From NCBI RefSeq assembly GCF_002094305.1, contig NZ_LWTX01000011.1:1-64000 (forward strand): DNA of 64,000 nt, given 5' to 3'. Position numbers and translations under genes: made by a program. The stretch is from Prescottella equi. Lineage in GTDB: Bacteria; Actinomycetota; Actinomycetes; Mycobacteriales; Mycobacteriaceae. Under the pieces are notes generated by a model, which was given only the letters and a program-made list of their open reading frames with translations, was not told the DNA's origin and ran no database searches. Position 1 is the first letter of the stretch. Each line of letters begins with the position of its first letter. Below are positions 8,689-17,595 of the stretch, one piece after another.

Positions 8689-10239
8689 CTACCGGATCCA
8701 GGCGAGTTCGGGGCGGAACCAGTACTGGTAGGCCGGTTGAACATCCTGCACCGAGGCCGCCGACAGGAGGGTGGACTCACTGGGACGCCAGAATCGGTAC
8801 GCCGAATCGGCGACGATCTGCCGAATGGCCGTCTTGTAGGCCTCGTTCACGACCGCAGGATCGCTCGAGCTGTGGGTGATCTCGAACGCTTGGTCCACGA
8901 CCGGGTTGGAGTACCCGGAGTTGTTGCCCGCGGCTCCGGTGCGGAAGACCTTGTAGAGGTTCTCGGGGTGAGCCCCGCCGAGGGAGCTGATGATGAGGTC
9001 GTAGTTCCCCGACGTCATTGCCGACGCGAAACCGGCGCCGTCGAGCGACTTGATGTCCAGCTTCAGTCCGTCCACCTGCTGGATCTGCGACTGCAGGAGT
9101 TCGGCGACACGGTTGAGAACGGGGCTGCCGGCGGTAGTCACATAGGTGAGCGTGATGTCGGCGCCGCCGTGGGCGGCCCGGTACTCGTCGACGAGCTTTC
9201 GGGCTCCGTCGACATCCTTGTCCGGCCATACCGCCTGCTCGTCGTAGAGCGGGCTGTCGTCGGGCATGAAGTGCGTAGCTCCCGGATCGTCCGGGAAGGC
9301 GGCCGCCATGATCTGGTCGTTGTCGATCAGCTTGCCGACCGCCGTGCGCAATCCGGCGTCCGCGAGCGGTCCACGGAAGTTCAGGCGCACGCCGTTTCCG
9401 CCGAGCTGCTGGGACTGGACGATATTCATCCCGGCCCCGCGCGCCCGCTCGACATACTTGTCCCCGACGACCGTCATCACATTGATCTCGCCGGCCTGCA
9501 GAGCATTGAAGCGCTGGTCGTCGGCGGCGATCGTCTTCATCACGAGCTTGTCCGCGTACGGTCGCGGGGCGTCCCAGTAGCCGGGGTTGCGGTCGAACTC
9601 GATCTGCGTGCCACGAGCCCACGAAGTGAGCTGGAACGGTCCCGCGCCGACGGGCGCGTTGGCGAAATCCGCGCCCTTCTGCGCTATCGCGGTGGGTGAG
9701 GCCACGAACGCGAGGGACTCGGTGAGCTGGAACGGCAGTTGGTGGTTGACTTCGTTCGACGTGACCGTCAGCGTGGTCTCGTCGACGACGTTCCACGTGA
9801 TCGTCTGGGCCGCAGCCCTACTCGGCGACAGCAGCGCAGGGTCGAGGATGCGGTCCCAGTTGAAGGCGACGGCAGCGGCGTCGAACGGCGTTCCGTCCGT
9901 GAACGTCAGGCCCGGACGCAGTTTCAGGGTCCACACCTTGCCGTCGTCCGACGTGAAGGACTCGGCCATGCCGGGCGTGATCTCACCGGTCTCGAAATCG
10001 TAGTAGAGAAGCGCGCCGTAGACCGCCTGGCACGGGGCGACACCGATTCCGATCGCGCACGTCGCGGGATCCACGGACTGCGCATCCGTGTTGTAGGCCT
10101 GGACGAGGGTGCCGCCTCGCTGCGGTTCCCCGGCGGGACCGCTCGTGGTCGCGGTCGACGCGCCTGAGCAACCGGCGATCAGCAGTGCGAAGGCGGCGCC
10201 GGTGACAACGGTTGCGGTCGTGCGGATTCGGGCTGTCAA
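8689..10239 (-). CDS. Extracellular solute-binding lipoprotein of the ABC importer (family 5, DppA/OppA-like)
   Basis: The 516-residue protein has a lipoprotein signal peptide ending in the lipobox LIAGC with Cys24 as the lipidated residue. The mature protein has the family 5 blocks GTLVQAYNTDAQSVDPA, AESFTSDDGKVWTLKLRPG, FTDGTPFDAAAVAFNWDRI and GAGPFQLTSW. It captures the solute outside the membrane and delivers it to DppBC. It is the second gene of the predicted operon, after a VOC protein and just before dppB. The ligand cannot be predicted; placement among aromatic and ketone catabolic genes makes a non-peptide ligand possible. Confidence 0.92.
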   Translation of the reverse strand: MTARIRTTATVVTGAAFALLIAGCSGASTATTSGPAGEPQRGGTLVQAYNTDAQSVDPATCAIGIGVAPCQAVYGALLYYDFETGEITPGMAESFTSDDGKVWTLKLRPGLTFTDGTPFDAAAVAFNWDRILDPALLSPSRAAAQTITWNVVDETTLTVTSNEVNHQLPFQLTESLAFVASPTAIAQKGADFANAPVGAGPFQLTSWARGTQIEFDRNPGYWDAPRPYADKLVMKTIAADDQRFNALQAGEINVMTVVGDKYVERARGAGMNIVQSQQLGGNGVRLNFRGPLADAGLRTAVGKLIDNDQIMAAAFPDDPGATHFMPDDSPLYDEQAVWPDKDVDGARKLVDEYRAAHGGADITLTYVTTAGSPVLNRVAELLQSQIQQVDGLKLDIKSLDGAGFASAMTSGNYDLIISSLGGAHPENLYKVFRTGAAGNNSGYSNPVVDQAFEITHSSSDPAVVNEAYKTAIRQIVADSAYRFWRPSESTLLSAASVQDVQPAYQYWFRPELAWIR

Positions 10240-10285
10240 TGAAGACTCCTCGATTGGGTGAAGCTTCCGAATGGGAGGGGTGCGG

Positions 10286-10678
10286 TCAGAGGGTCTGGAC
10301 GACCTCGATCAGGTGACCCTCGGGGTCGGCCACGAAGCCGACGAGGACGCCGTGTTCCGGTATGCCCTTGACGGATTCGACGACGGCACCACCGGCGTGC
10401 TCGACCCGTCGAATCGTTTCGTGCGCATCGCGGACGTCGAATCCGAGGGTCGCCTCGCCCGGAGCAGGTGCGGGTCGGTCGCGGTAGCACCACAGGCCGA
10501 GCGTCGAATCGTCACCGCACCCCGTGGTGAGCAGGACCTCCTCGACGGCGTCCGCGCCGACCCTCCCCACTATCCGGGCCTTCTCGCTCAGTTCGAACAC
10601 GGACTTGTAGAAGGACGCCTGCGCGTCCAGATCGGTCACGAACACCTTCGTGAAGGCGAACCGGGTGGCGTTGGTCAT
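10286..10678 (-). CDS. Single-domain VOC (glyoxalase-fold) protein
   Basis: A 130-residue protein starting at the ATG at 10678, with GAGGA 5 bases upstream. The pattern begins with FTKVFVTDLDAQASFYKSVF and ends with a VADPEGHLIEVVQ metal-binding strand, the standard glyoxalase I/methylmalonyl-CoA-epimerase/extradiol fold. It heads the transporter operon, 46 bases upstream of the binding protein, so it may act on the imported solute. The exact reaction is not evident; such small VOC proteins include lyases, epimerases, dioxygenases and binding proteins. Confidence 0.8.
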   Translation of the reverse strand: MTNATRFAFTKVFVTDLDAQASFYKSVFELSEKARIVGRVGADAVEEVLLTTGCGDDSTLGLWCYRDRPAPAPGEATLGFDVRDAHETIRRVEHAGGAVVESVKGIPEHGVLVGFVADPEGHLIEVVQTL

Positions 10679-11046
10679 CTGAATCCTCGAAGTTCGAACT
10701 GGCACATCGGCAATCGAGCCGGGAAGGCTGCGCCGAGGGAGGGTGTGGTCCGGATCACCCCGGCACCGGATTAGCGCACTTTCGAACTCGGCGCGACAAC
10801 AGGCATTTCCCGCTGGGTGGACAGCGGCTACCATCCGTAGGGCTAGCAGGAGCTTCGCGGACGGAAGTGTCCATCGAGTGAGACAATCGCTTGGCCTGCA
10901 CCGGTCCCCGCACCAGCATCTGACCATGCGACACGGGATTGTCTTGTCCACCGGCGGCCGTGGCCCGTCGTACACGCAGGCCCCACCGTTCGGGGAAGTC
11001 ACGGTCGGCGGCTCCCGGACCTTGCGTCGCGGAACCAGCGCTTCGC
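10679..11046. other. Divergent intergenic region between the importer operon and the DHA2 exporter
   Basis: 368 bases with no convincing gene. A perfect 10-bp palindrome AGTTCGAACT sits at 10691-10700, only 12 bases upstream of the VOC start codon. GACAATC (10877) and GATTGTC (10935) form a distant inverted pair. I could not place convincing -35/-10 boxes on either strand. Confidence 0.5.
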
Positions 11047-12501
11047 GTGCCTGAGCACGAAACCCCGACACGCCAGCTGCTCTCGCCGGTCGCCGAACGT
11101 CCTCCCGTCCCACCGAGCCGCACCGGCTTCTCGAATCGGGTGATAGCGATCCTCGCGATCTGCGGCACCGTGATGACCCTCCAGCAGACGATGATCCTGC
11201 CGGTGCTGCCGGCACTTCCCGGGCTGTTGGGGGTGTCCGCCGGCAGCGCTTCATGGCTGGTCACCGCCACACTCGTGACCGGAGCGGTGGTGACCCCGCT
11301 GATCGGCCGTCTCGCCGACATGTTCGGCAAGAAGCGGATGATCATGCTCACGCTGGTGGTCGTCGTCGTGGGCTCGGCGATGGGCGGCCTCTTCACCGCC
11401 CTCCCGGCCCTCGTCATCGCCCGCATCCTGCAGGGCTGCGGGCTGGCCCTGGTTCCCGTGGCGATCGCGACGATGCGAGACGTGCTACCAGCGGAACGCG
11501 TCCCCGGGGGCGTGTCCGCGATGGGCGCCTCGCTGGCGATCGGCTCGGCGGCCGGCCTCCCCCTGGCGGGTGTACTCGTCAACTACCTGGATTGGCGCGG
11601 GATCTTCTGGGTGACGGCCGGATGCGGCGTGTTGCTGACCGCTGCGGTGGCACGCATCGTGCCGGAGACCTCACTCCGCTCGCGGGCGCGCTTCGACTGT
11701 GCGGGAGCGCTCCTTTTGGCGGGCGCGTTGACATCGCTGCTGCTGGCGCTGTCCAAGGGCGCGCAGTGGGGGTGGCCGGCGACGACGGCGCTGGTCGGCA
11801 CCGGGGGCCTCCTCATCGCGCTGTGGGTGCCGCTCCAACTACGGTCGCGTTCGCCACTGGTCGACTTGAGGGTTGCCGCACGGCCCAGGGTCCTGCTGGT
11901 CAACGTGTCGTCCGCGCTCGTCGGATTCGCGCTGTTCAGCAACGTCCTCGTGTCCATCCAGCTGCTGCAGACGCCCCGCGCGGCCGGCTTCGGCTTCGGC
12001 CTCGGCATCCTCGAAGCCGGGTTGTGGATGATTCCGCCCACGCTCGTCGGGGTCGCGATGGCTCCGGTCGCGGCCCGGGCGATCACCCGGTACGGCGCGT
12101 GGACGACACTGCTGATCGCGACCGTGGAGATGGCGATCGTCTTCGTCGCGCGGGTCTACCTCAGCACCGAACTGTGGCAGGTGCTGGTGGGCGCCGCGGC
12201 CGTCGGGATCGGGCTCTCGCTGGCTCAGGCCGCGATACCGATTCTCATCATGCGATCCGTACCGCCGTCGGAAACCGCTTCGGCGAACGGGCTCAGTTCC
12301 CTGCTGCGCTCGATCGGGACGTCCACCGCCAGTGCCACCATGGCGGCTGTCGCCACCGCGTGGGCGGTGCGCACCGTCGACGGAGTTCTCCCGACTTTCG
12401 ACGCGTTCGTCGCGATGTTCTGGATATCCGGAGCCGCTACACTGGCCGCGGCCTGCCTGGTGGCACTGGCCGCCACGACGTCGGATCCGGAAGCGAAGTG
12501 A
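11047..12501 (+). CDS. DHA2-family drug/proton antiporter (14-helix MFS)
   Basis: About 484 residues from the GTG at 11047; the frame is open to 10939 but the upstream part reads as non-coding and no good ribosome binding site fixes the start. Motif A (GRLADMFGKKR) after the second helix, the GASLAIGSAAGLPLAG segment typical of antiporter motif C, and enough hydrophobic segments for 14 helices indicate the EmrB/QacA-type group. It would export a hydrophobic or amphipathic compound in exchange for protons. It overlaps the start region of the GntR gene, which may regulate it. Confidence 0.85.
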   Translation: MPEHETPTRQLLSPVAERPPVPPSRTGFSNRVIAILAICGTVMTLQQTMILPVLPALPGLLGVSAGSASWLVTATLVTGAVVTPLIGRLADMFGKKRMIMLTLVVVVVGSAMGGLFTALPALVIARILQGCGLALVPVAIATMRDVLPAERVPGGVSAMGASLAIGSAAGLPLAGVLVNYLDWRGIFWVTAGCGVLLTAAVARIVPETSLRSRARFDCAGALLLAGALTSLLLALSKGAQWGWPATTALVGTGGLLIALWVPLQLRSRSPLVDLRVAARPRVLLVNVSSALVGFALFSNVLVSIQLLQTPRAAGFGFGLGILEAGLWMIPPTLVGVAMAPVAARAITRYGAWTTLLIATVEMAIVFVARVYLSTELWQVLVGAAAVGIGLSLAQAAIPILIMRSVPPSETASANGLSSLLRSIGTSTASATMAAVATAWAVRTVDGVLPTFDAFVAMFWISGAATLAAACLVALAATTSDPEAK

Positions 12502-12502
12502 T

Positions 12503-13183
12503 GTGAAGACTCCCGCAGCGACTTCGTCCGGGCGCGCGACCGCACAGGTGCTCGACGAGCTCAAGCGCATGATCTTCTCGGGCGAGTTGCTGCCCGGGCA
12601 GCAGATCCGGCAGGAGACGATGGCGGAACGCCTCGGTGTGAGCCGTCTCCCCATCAGGGAAAGCCTGCGCCAACTCACGTCCGACGGCCTGGTCCAGCAC
12701 GTGCCCAACGTCGGATACTCCGTCGCGCGCCTCGACCAGTCCGAACTCGAACAGATCTACCTCATGCGATCGGTACTCGAGCGTGAGACGCTCCGCGCTC
12801 TGCCCACGATCGACGCCGAAGCCGTCGACCGCATCGAGGAATTGGGCGAGAAGGTCAAGGCAGCGGCCGAGGTGCGGGACTTCCTCGGGATGCGGCTGTG
12901 CAACCAGGACTTCCATTTCGCGATCTTCGAGCAGTCCGGACTCGACCTCGTCGTGCAGGAGTTGCGTCGCCTGTGGACGCTCGCGATGCCGTACCACGCG
13001 GTGTATCTGTACGAAGCCGAAGGACGAGCACGAGTGGTCCGGGAACACGACGAGATGCTCGACGCCCTCCGCGCCCACGACAACGAACGGCTCGTCGAGT
13101 TGATGGAGCACCATCGCGAGGGCGGACAGCAGACCGCGAATCTCGTCCTCGGCCTCCGGGGGCCTGCACCGGACGACCGATAG
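12503..13183 (+). CDS. GntR-family regulator, FCD (FadR/VanR) subfamily
   Basis: 226 residues from the GTG at 12503, two bases after the exporter stop. The winged helix occupies roughly residues 12-75, with recognition segment MAERLGVSRLPIRESLRQL at 40-58. The C-terminal FCD domain has NQDFHFAIF and the later His-containing helices (MPYHAVYL, VREHDEML) that usually bind a metal and a carboxylate effector. Proteins of this group typically repress catabolic genes until a carboxylic acid is bound. It may control the exporter and the two small genes downstream. A VanR-type operator lies at 26408-26423 in this window, so this regulator is a candidate for it, but nothing in the sequence proves the link. 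Confidence 0.88.
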   Translation: MKTPAATSSGRATAQVLDELKRMIFSGELLPGQQIRQETMAERLGVSRLPIRESLRQLTSDGLVQHVPNVGYSVARLDQSELEQIYLMRSVLERETLRALPTIDAEAVDRIEELGEKVKAAAEVRDFLGMRLCNQDFHFAIFEQSGLDLVVQELRRLWTLAMPYHAVYLYEAEGRARVVREHDEMLDALRAHDNERLVELMEHHREGGQQTANLVLGLRGPAPDDR

Positions 13184-13244
13184 CCAGCCGAATTCTGTTC
13201 CCGTGCAACGGAAATATCGACTTCTCAAACGAGTCCGCCGACAC

Positions 13245-13250
13245 TAGCTT
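13245..13250 (+). promoter_or_regulatory. Candidate -10 box for a leaderless transcript
   Basis: TAGCTT ends 8 bases before the ATG at 13259, and the intervening CTCGTTAC has no ribosome binding site. TTCTCA at 13222-13227 stands 17 bases upstream as a weak -35. Confidence 0.45.
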
Positions 13251-13258
13251 CTCGTTAC

Positions 13259-13603
13259 ATGTCAGGAAAAGCACTCGTTGTCGACCGCGTCGTCACGGCG
13301 CCGGGCCGTGGTCGCGAGTTCGTCGACAGATACACGACCGCCTACGTACCCGGCGGGCGGTCCCGGGGCATGACGCTCGAGCACATCCTCGTCAGTCCGC
13401 CGATCTGGCAGGGTGAGACGTCCAACGTCGTCACGATCGTATGGTCGCTCGAGGACGTCGCAGCCTGGTGGAACATGACCAGACTCGGTCGGCCCGACGT
13501 CACGCTCGCACAGTGGTGGGACAGCGTGGACGAATTGATCGTCGAACGCTCGCGCTCGATGGCCGGCGAGGCCGCCGACGTCGAGGAGCTCTGCAATGTT
13601 TAA
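13259..13603 (+). CDS. Small protein of unknown function, probable ferredoxin-like (dimeric alpha/beta barrel) fold
   Basis: 114 residues. No family is recognised with certainty. The opening strand (ALVVDRVVTAPGRGREFVDRY), a central strand ending TIVWSLEDVAAWW and a C-terminal helix fit the EthD/NIPSNAP-like dimeric barrel pattern. It overlaps the next gene by 8 bases, and both encode proteins of similar apparent fold, so they may work as a pair, for example in handling a reactive catabolic intermediate. That role is inference. No metal-binding or catalytic motif is evident. Confidence 0.65.
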   Translation: MSGKALVVDRVVTAPGRGREFVDRYTTAYVPGGRSRGMTLEHILVSPPIWQGETSNVVTIVWSLEDVAAWWNMTRLGRPDVTLAQWWDSVDELIVERSRSMAGEAADVEELCNV

Positions 13604-14234
13604 CCTCACGCGAATCGTCCATCTGGTCGCGGGCGCGAACCCGGACGACTTCGAGACCCGTCTGCGCACAACCGTCGACGCGATCGGCACGGCCGTCACC
13701 GTCGTGGGGCGTACCCTTCCGGGAGCGATCAACGGCGGAGACCTCATCGCTCATCTGCAGTTCGCCGACCGCGACGAATGGTTGCGCGTCCGCACGAGTG
13801 TGGACGAAATCCTCGCGTCGCCCTCCGTCGAGAAGGCGTACGGCGTCGAGTACCACTGCGGCACCACGGGTCGTGCGCCCGGCGCCGACCCGGGCACCCT
13901 CTACCGCGCACTGCTGGTTCGCGTCGACCCGTCAGCGACCCAGGAATCCCTGGAACAATTCGAGAGCGACATCCTCTCCATGCCTCGGCACATCTCGTCG
14001 ATGCGGGCGTGGAGGCTGTCCCCCGTCGAGACATCCACGGGTCCAGTTTCATGGACGCACGTGTGGGAGCAGGAGTTTCGCGAGGTCGGTGACGTGACGG
14101 GCCAGTACCTCGACCACCCGGTCCACTGGGCCGTCGTCGATCGTTGGTTCGACCCCGAGTGTCCCGAGGTAGTGGTTCGCGACCGGGTGTGCCACACCTT
14201 CTGTGCCGTCGACCGGGTGGTGATCGGCCAGTGA
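13596..14234 (+). CDS. Dabb-like (stress-responsive alpha/beta barrel) two-module protein
   Basis: 212 residues, starting inside the end of the previous gene. Two similar halves can be seen: one beginning FNLTRIVHLVAGANPDDFETRL and one beginning LYRALLVRVDPSATQESLEQF, each followed by a strand-helix pattern; the C-terminus HTFCAVDRVVI resembles the conserved end of Dabb domains. Such proteins dimerise through their beta sheets and include olivetolic-acid-cyclase-type enzymes and EthD. The function here is not determined. It ends at a strong terminator shared with the convergent BVMO gene. Confidence 0.65.
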   Translation: MFNLTRIVHLVAGANPDDFETRLRTTVDAIGTAVTVVGRTLPGAINGGDLIAHLQFADRDEWLRVRTSVDEILASPSVEKAYGVEYHCGTTGRAPGADPGTLYRALLVRVDPSATQESLEQFESDILSMPRHISSMRAWRLSPVETSTGPVSWTHVWEQEFREVGDVTGQYLDHPVHWAVVDRWFDPECPEVVVRDRVCHTFCAVDRVVIGQ

Positions 14235-14236
14235 CC

Positions 14237-14273
14237 GGTCGGTGGGCTCACCCCGGAGGCGAGCCCACCGACC
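14237..14273. terminator. Bidirectional hairpin terminator between convergent genes
   Basis: A perfect 13-bp stem, GGTCGGTGGGCTC with GAGCCCACCGACC, and an 11-base loop. It lies between the stop of the Dabb-like gene and the stop of the Baeyer-Villiger monooxygenase on the other strand. Confidence 0.85.
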
Positions 14274-14280
14274 CATCGGG

Positions 14281-16296
14281 TCACTCAGCGCGGTGCGCCG
14301 GCTCCGGTACGAAGTGGAAGTTCTCGACGGCCGGCTGACGCAACATGGTCCAGTAGTCCACGAGTCGCCACGGACACGACACGACGACGCGACCCTTCTT
14401 GTTGCGGTAGTAGCCGGTCGCGGTTTCACCCGGATGCGCCCACACGGTGAGATCGAGCGCTTCGTCGACCCTCCGGTTGTAGTCCTCCTGGACCTCGGGC
14501 AACACGTCCATCGACGCATTCCCGCTCTCGACGAGATGCTGCAGGCACTCGACGATGTAGTGAACCTGCTCTTCACTGAGGATGTTGTGCCCGGCACCAT
14601 GATTCGGTGCACTGTTGGGGCCGGCCGTGACGAACAGATTCGGAAACCCCGACACCTGGATACCCAGGTAGGCACGCGGGTCGTCACCGTCGTCCCACAC
14701 GTCGGCCAGCTTGTGCCCGCCGCGGCCCGTGATGTCGATGTAGGAGGCGAACTGCAGTTTGAAGCCGGTTGCGAAGATGATGACGTCCGCCTCGATGAAC
14801 TCCCCCTCCGTGGTGGTGACACCGTTGGGGTGGACACGTGCGAACGAGGCCCGGTGCAGGGCCACATGCTCTCGATTGAGTGCGGCGAAGAATCCCGGAT
14901 CCTTGACGATGCGCTTCGCGTACGGACGGAAGTCCGGGGTGAGCTTGTCGATGAGATCCGGTCGATCCGGGAAGGAGTTTCGCAGGTGCGCGAGCGCAGT
15001 CTGCAGGACGCGGTCGTTCGACTGCGACGCGGACAGATGCGTGGCCGCCCATTCCGGGTCGATGCGCGGCATCGGGTACAGATTGTCGGATGCCAGCCAG
15101 TAGGCCTTGAGCCGGAACCATTCCTGGTAGTAGGGCAGGTGGCGCATCGCCCACCGCTCACCCTCCGGAACGTCGTTCACGACGGCCTTCTCCGGCACGA
15201 TCCAGTGGGGGCTGCGCACCACGGCGTCGAGGCTCTCGACCTGGTCGACGATGTTCGCAACCACCTGCACCGCAGTGCATCCCGTGCCGAGGATCACCAC
15301 ACGCTTGCCGGTCAGGTCCAGTTGCGGATCCCATTCGGCGGTGTGCACGATCTCGCCCTCGAAGGTGGCCAGGCCCTCGACATCGGGAATGTTCGGCGCA
15401 TTGAGCATCCCGAGAGCGGTGACCACGGCCCTCGCCCGATGCCGCTCGACCGTCCCGTCGGCCGAGCGGGTCACCACGGTCCAACGCTGGTCGTCCTCGT
15501 TCCAGTCGGCCGACAGCACCGACGTGGACAGTCTGATGTTCCGGTAGAGGTCGTACTTCTCGGCGACGCCGCGCATGTACTCGAGATACTCGGGACCCGG
15601 TGGGTAGTACTTGGTCCAGTTCGGATTCAACTCGAAGGAGTACGAGTAGTAGTGGCTGGGGGTGTCCACGGCCGCGCCGGGATAGGTATTGCGCCACCAC
15701 GTTCCGCCGATTCCCTCGGCGGCTTCGAACACCGTGTACGCGAAACCTGCTTCCTCGAGCTTGATCGCGGCGTTGAGGCCGACCATCCCGGCACCGATGA
15801 CGATGACATCGAAGTCCGCCGGCGGCCGCGTCGTGACCGGAACACAGCGGCGGGACTTCTCGAACCCGGCCTGTTCCAACAGGAGGGGGACGAACTCCTC
15901 GTCGACCGCGCTCGCCGTGCACAGCGCAGCCATCCGTCGGAAGATCTCCGGATCCAGCGACCCCAACCGGACCGGTAGGTCCGCAGTGAGCACAGTCCTG
16001 GCACGCGATCGGACCTCTTCCGAGATCTCCGGCGGGAACTGCCCCGGTGGCACCGCGTCGGCACCGGACTGAGCCCCGTAATGGGTCTGCGATGCGGCGC
16101 TGTCCGCACCGCGCGCACGCTTGGCGTCGTCCAGTTTCGCCTCGAACTCGTCCAGCAACGACAGGTCGCCGGTGACATGCACGATCGTCATCAGCAGGGC
16201 ACCCGGGTCGGCGACATCGATCGCCGCGCCCAGGTCCGCCTCCGTCACACGCTCCTGCGCACCGGCAGAACCGCCGGACGTCCAGGTCAAAGTCAT
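14281..16296 (-). CDS. Baeyer-Villiger monooxygenase with N-terminal extension (4-hydroxyacetophenone monooxygenase-like)
   Basis: 671 residues from the ATG at 16296, with AAGGGA 7 bases upstream; a TTG two codons earlier is less likely. The first dinucleotide motif GAGMVG (FAD) is at residues 168-173, the Baeyer-Villiger fingerprint FEGEIVHTAEW at 312-322 (FxGxxxHxxxW, with Asp in place of the usual Pro after Trp), and the second motif GTGCTAVQ (NADPH) at 337-344. The roughly 160 residues before the FAD motif are an extra domain also present in 4-hydroxyacetophenone monooxygenase. The enzyme would insert oxygen next to a carbonyl, turning a ketone into an ester or lactone, using NADPH and O2. 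A preference for aryl ketones is suggested by the extension only. Confidence 0.9.
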   Translation of the reverse strand: MTLTWTSGGSAGAQERVTEADLGAAIDVADPGALLMTIVHVTGDLSLLDEFEAKLDDAKRARGADSAASQTHYGAQSGADAVPPGQFPPEISEEVRSRARTVLTADLPVRLGSLDPEIFRRMAALCTASAVDEEFVPLLLEQAGFEKSRRCVPVTTRPPADFDVIVIGAGMVGLNAAIKLEEAGFAYTVFEAAEGIGGTWWRNTYPGAAVDTPSHYYSYSFELNPNWTKYYPPGPEYLEYMRGVAEKYDLYRNIRLSTSVLSADWNEDDQRWTVVTRSADGTVERHRARAVVTALGMLNAPNIPDVEGLATFEGEIVHTAEWDPQLDLTGKRVVILGTGCTAVQVVANIVDQVESLDAVVRSPHWIVPEKAVVNDVPEGERWAMRHLPYYQEWFRLKAYWLASDNLYPMPRIDPEWAATHLSASQSNDRVLQTALAHLRNSFPDRPDLIDKLTPDFRPYAKRIVKDPGFFAALNREHVALHRASFARVHPNGVTTTEGEFIEADVIIFATGFKLQFASYIDITGRGGHKLADVWDDGDDPRAYLGIQVSGFPNLFVTAGPNSAPNHGAGHNILSEEQVHYIVECLQHLVESGNASMDVLPEVQEDYNRRVDEALDLTVWAHPGETATGYYRNKKGRVVVSCPWRLVDYWTMLRQPAVENFHFVPEPAHRAE

Positions 16297-16396
16297 GATC
16301 AAATCCCTTCATTGCCCGAGAGCGGGGGGCGCTTCCGGGCCGCCGCCTACGATCCGCGGCATCTTCGAGTCGATACGGCCGACCACATCGGCCGGT

Positions 16397-17446
16397 CTAG
16401 CGGCCGACGACCTCGAGCGGCGCCTCAGCGGGATACCGGCTCGGCGCCATCGCGTAGAACTCGGTCAACTGCCCGATGAACGCCGGATCGGCCATGGGGT
16501 CGCCCGGCATTTCGACGGTGGCGCCCTTCGCGCGCATGTCGGAGACCAGCATTCCGATCGCCCGCTCTGCGTCGATGTCGTCCGTATGGTTCTGGTACCG
16601 ACGAACGTCGTCGATGTCGTCGAACAGGAGCGCCGTGTAGTGCACCAGCATTCGCATGTCGGCTTCGTCGAATCGGGCGATCTCCTTGTCACCGTTGCGG
16701 ACCGACCACGATCCGTCGGGGAGGCTGTGCAGCAGCGACGTCATCTCCAGTTCGGGGCAATCCCGCCGTTCGACCGGACCGTTGGATTCACGGCGGTGAT
16801 ACATCCGCGAGTTGTCGGTCAGTGTCGCGGTGTTCCAGAAGGGCGGGCGCAGGCGCTGCGGGTCCCCGTCGGGTCCGTCGGGCCAGTACGTGAAGCCGCC
16901 TGCGAAGTCCGACTTGTAGAAGTAGGTGATCACCTGCGCGGTCTTCACTTCCCACGCATCGAACAGACCCGATTTGGCCATCACCGACATCAGCCAGAGC
17001 GGTGTGTTGTGGAGCCCCATGCCGCGGAAGCTTCCGGTATCGAAATGGCCGGCATCGAAGCTGTGTGACGGCCCACCCAGATTGAACAGAAGATTGTGCG
17101 CCATGCCGTACTTCGCGCCGTGGAGGCTGAGCGCGGTGTCGAGGAGCTTGCGTCCGAAGTAGATGTCGTTCAATTCGGGGTGGAACACGACCCCGTCGTT
17201 GGCGAGGAACCCCCGGAAGACCGGTGAAGTGAAGTCGGACAGGCGGGCGTCGGCCTTACGGTCCTTGCCGCCCGACACCGCCAGGTACTCCTCCGTCGAC
17301 GCGAAGTGATGCGCGAGAATCAGGCGCCAGGGTCCGTTGTCGCGGATCACTCCGAAGATGGTGTCCAGCTCTTCCGGCGTGTAGAAGTCCTGGATCACCG
17401 AGGGAGGCGCGACGGGTGTCATCGGATGCCGCTCGAGTGTGGTCAT
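16397..17446 (-). CDS. Putative 2-oxoglutarate/Fe(II)-type oxygenase, otherwise uncharacterised
   Basis: 349 residues, ATG at 17446 with AAGGAG 5 bases upstream. I recognise no close family, but the arrangement HFD (His134, Asp136) followed some 80 residues later by YHRRE (His217, Arg218) matches the HxD...H metal triad plus 2OG-binding arginine of the jelly-roll oxygenases, in a context of aromatic-rich strands (VITYFYKSDFAGGFTYW). It lies between the two Baeyer-Villiger monooxygenase genes on the same strand, which suggests a hydroxylation or oxidative step in the same pathway. The assignment rests on motif spacing alone; it could be a non-catalytic cupin-like protein. Confidence 0.6.
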   Translation of the reverse strand: MTTLERHPMTPVAPPSVIQDFYTPEELDTIFGVIRDNGPWRLILAHHFASTEEYLAVSGGKDRKADARLSDFTSPVFRGFLANDGVVFHPELNDIYFGRKLLDTALSLHGAKYGMAHNLLFNLGGPSHSFDAGHFDTGSFRGMGLHNTPLWLMSVMAKSGLFDAWEVKTAQVITYFYKSDFAGGFTYWPDGPDGDPQRLRPPFWNTATLTDNSRMYHRRESNGPVERRDCPELEMTSLLHSLPDGSWSVRNGDKEIARFDEADMRMLVHYTALLFDDIDDVRRYQNHTDDIDAERAIGMLVSDMRAKGATVEMPGDPMADPAFIGQLTEFYAMAPSRYPAEAPLEVVGR

Positions 17447-17595
17447 GGATGCTCCTTCAGAAGAATAGGCCGATCGATCGGCCTGACAGTGACCCCAGCG
17501 ACGCTAGGGCCGCCCCTTTCCGGGATCGAGTCCAAACGTCCGGCTGGCGGGAAACGAACCACAGCCGGATCTCGCTCACCCGTGGTTCCGACCCC

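Noticed and set aside
10691-10700. AGTTCGAACT palindrome as a defined operator
   Set aside because: Ten bases with a TTCGAA core that also occurs inside the neighbouring coding region; noted in the intergenic entry only.
14242-15978. Plus-strand open frame of 578 codons
   Set aside because: Antisense shadow of the BVMO gene, whose motifs are intact on the minus strand.
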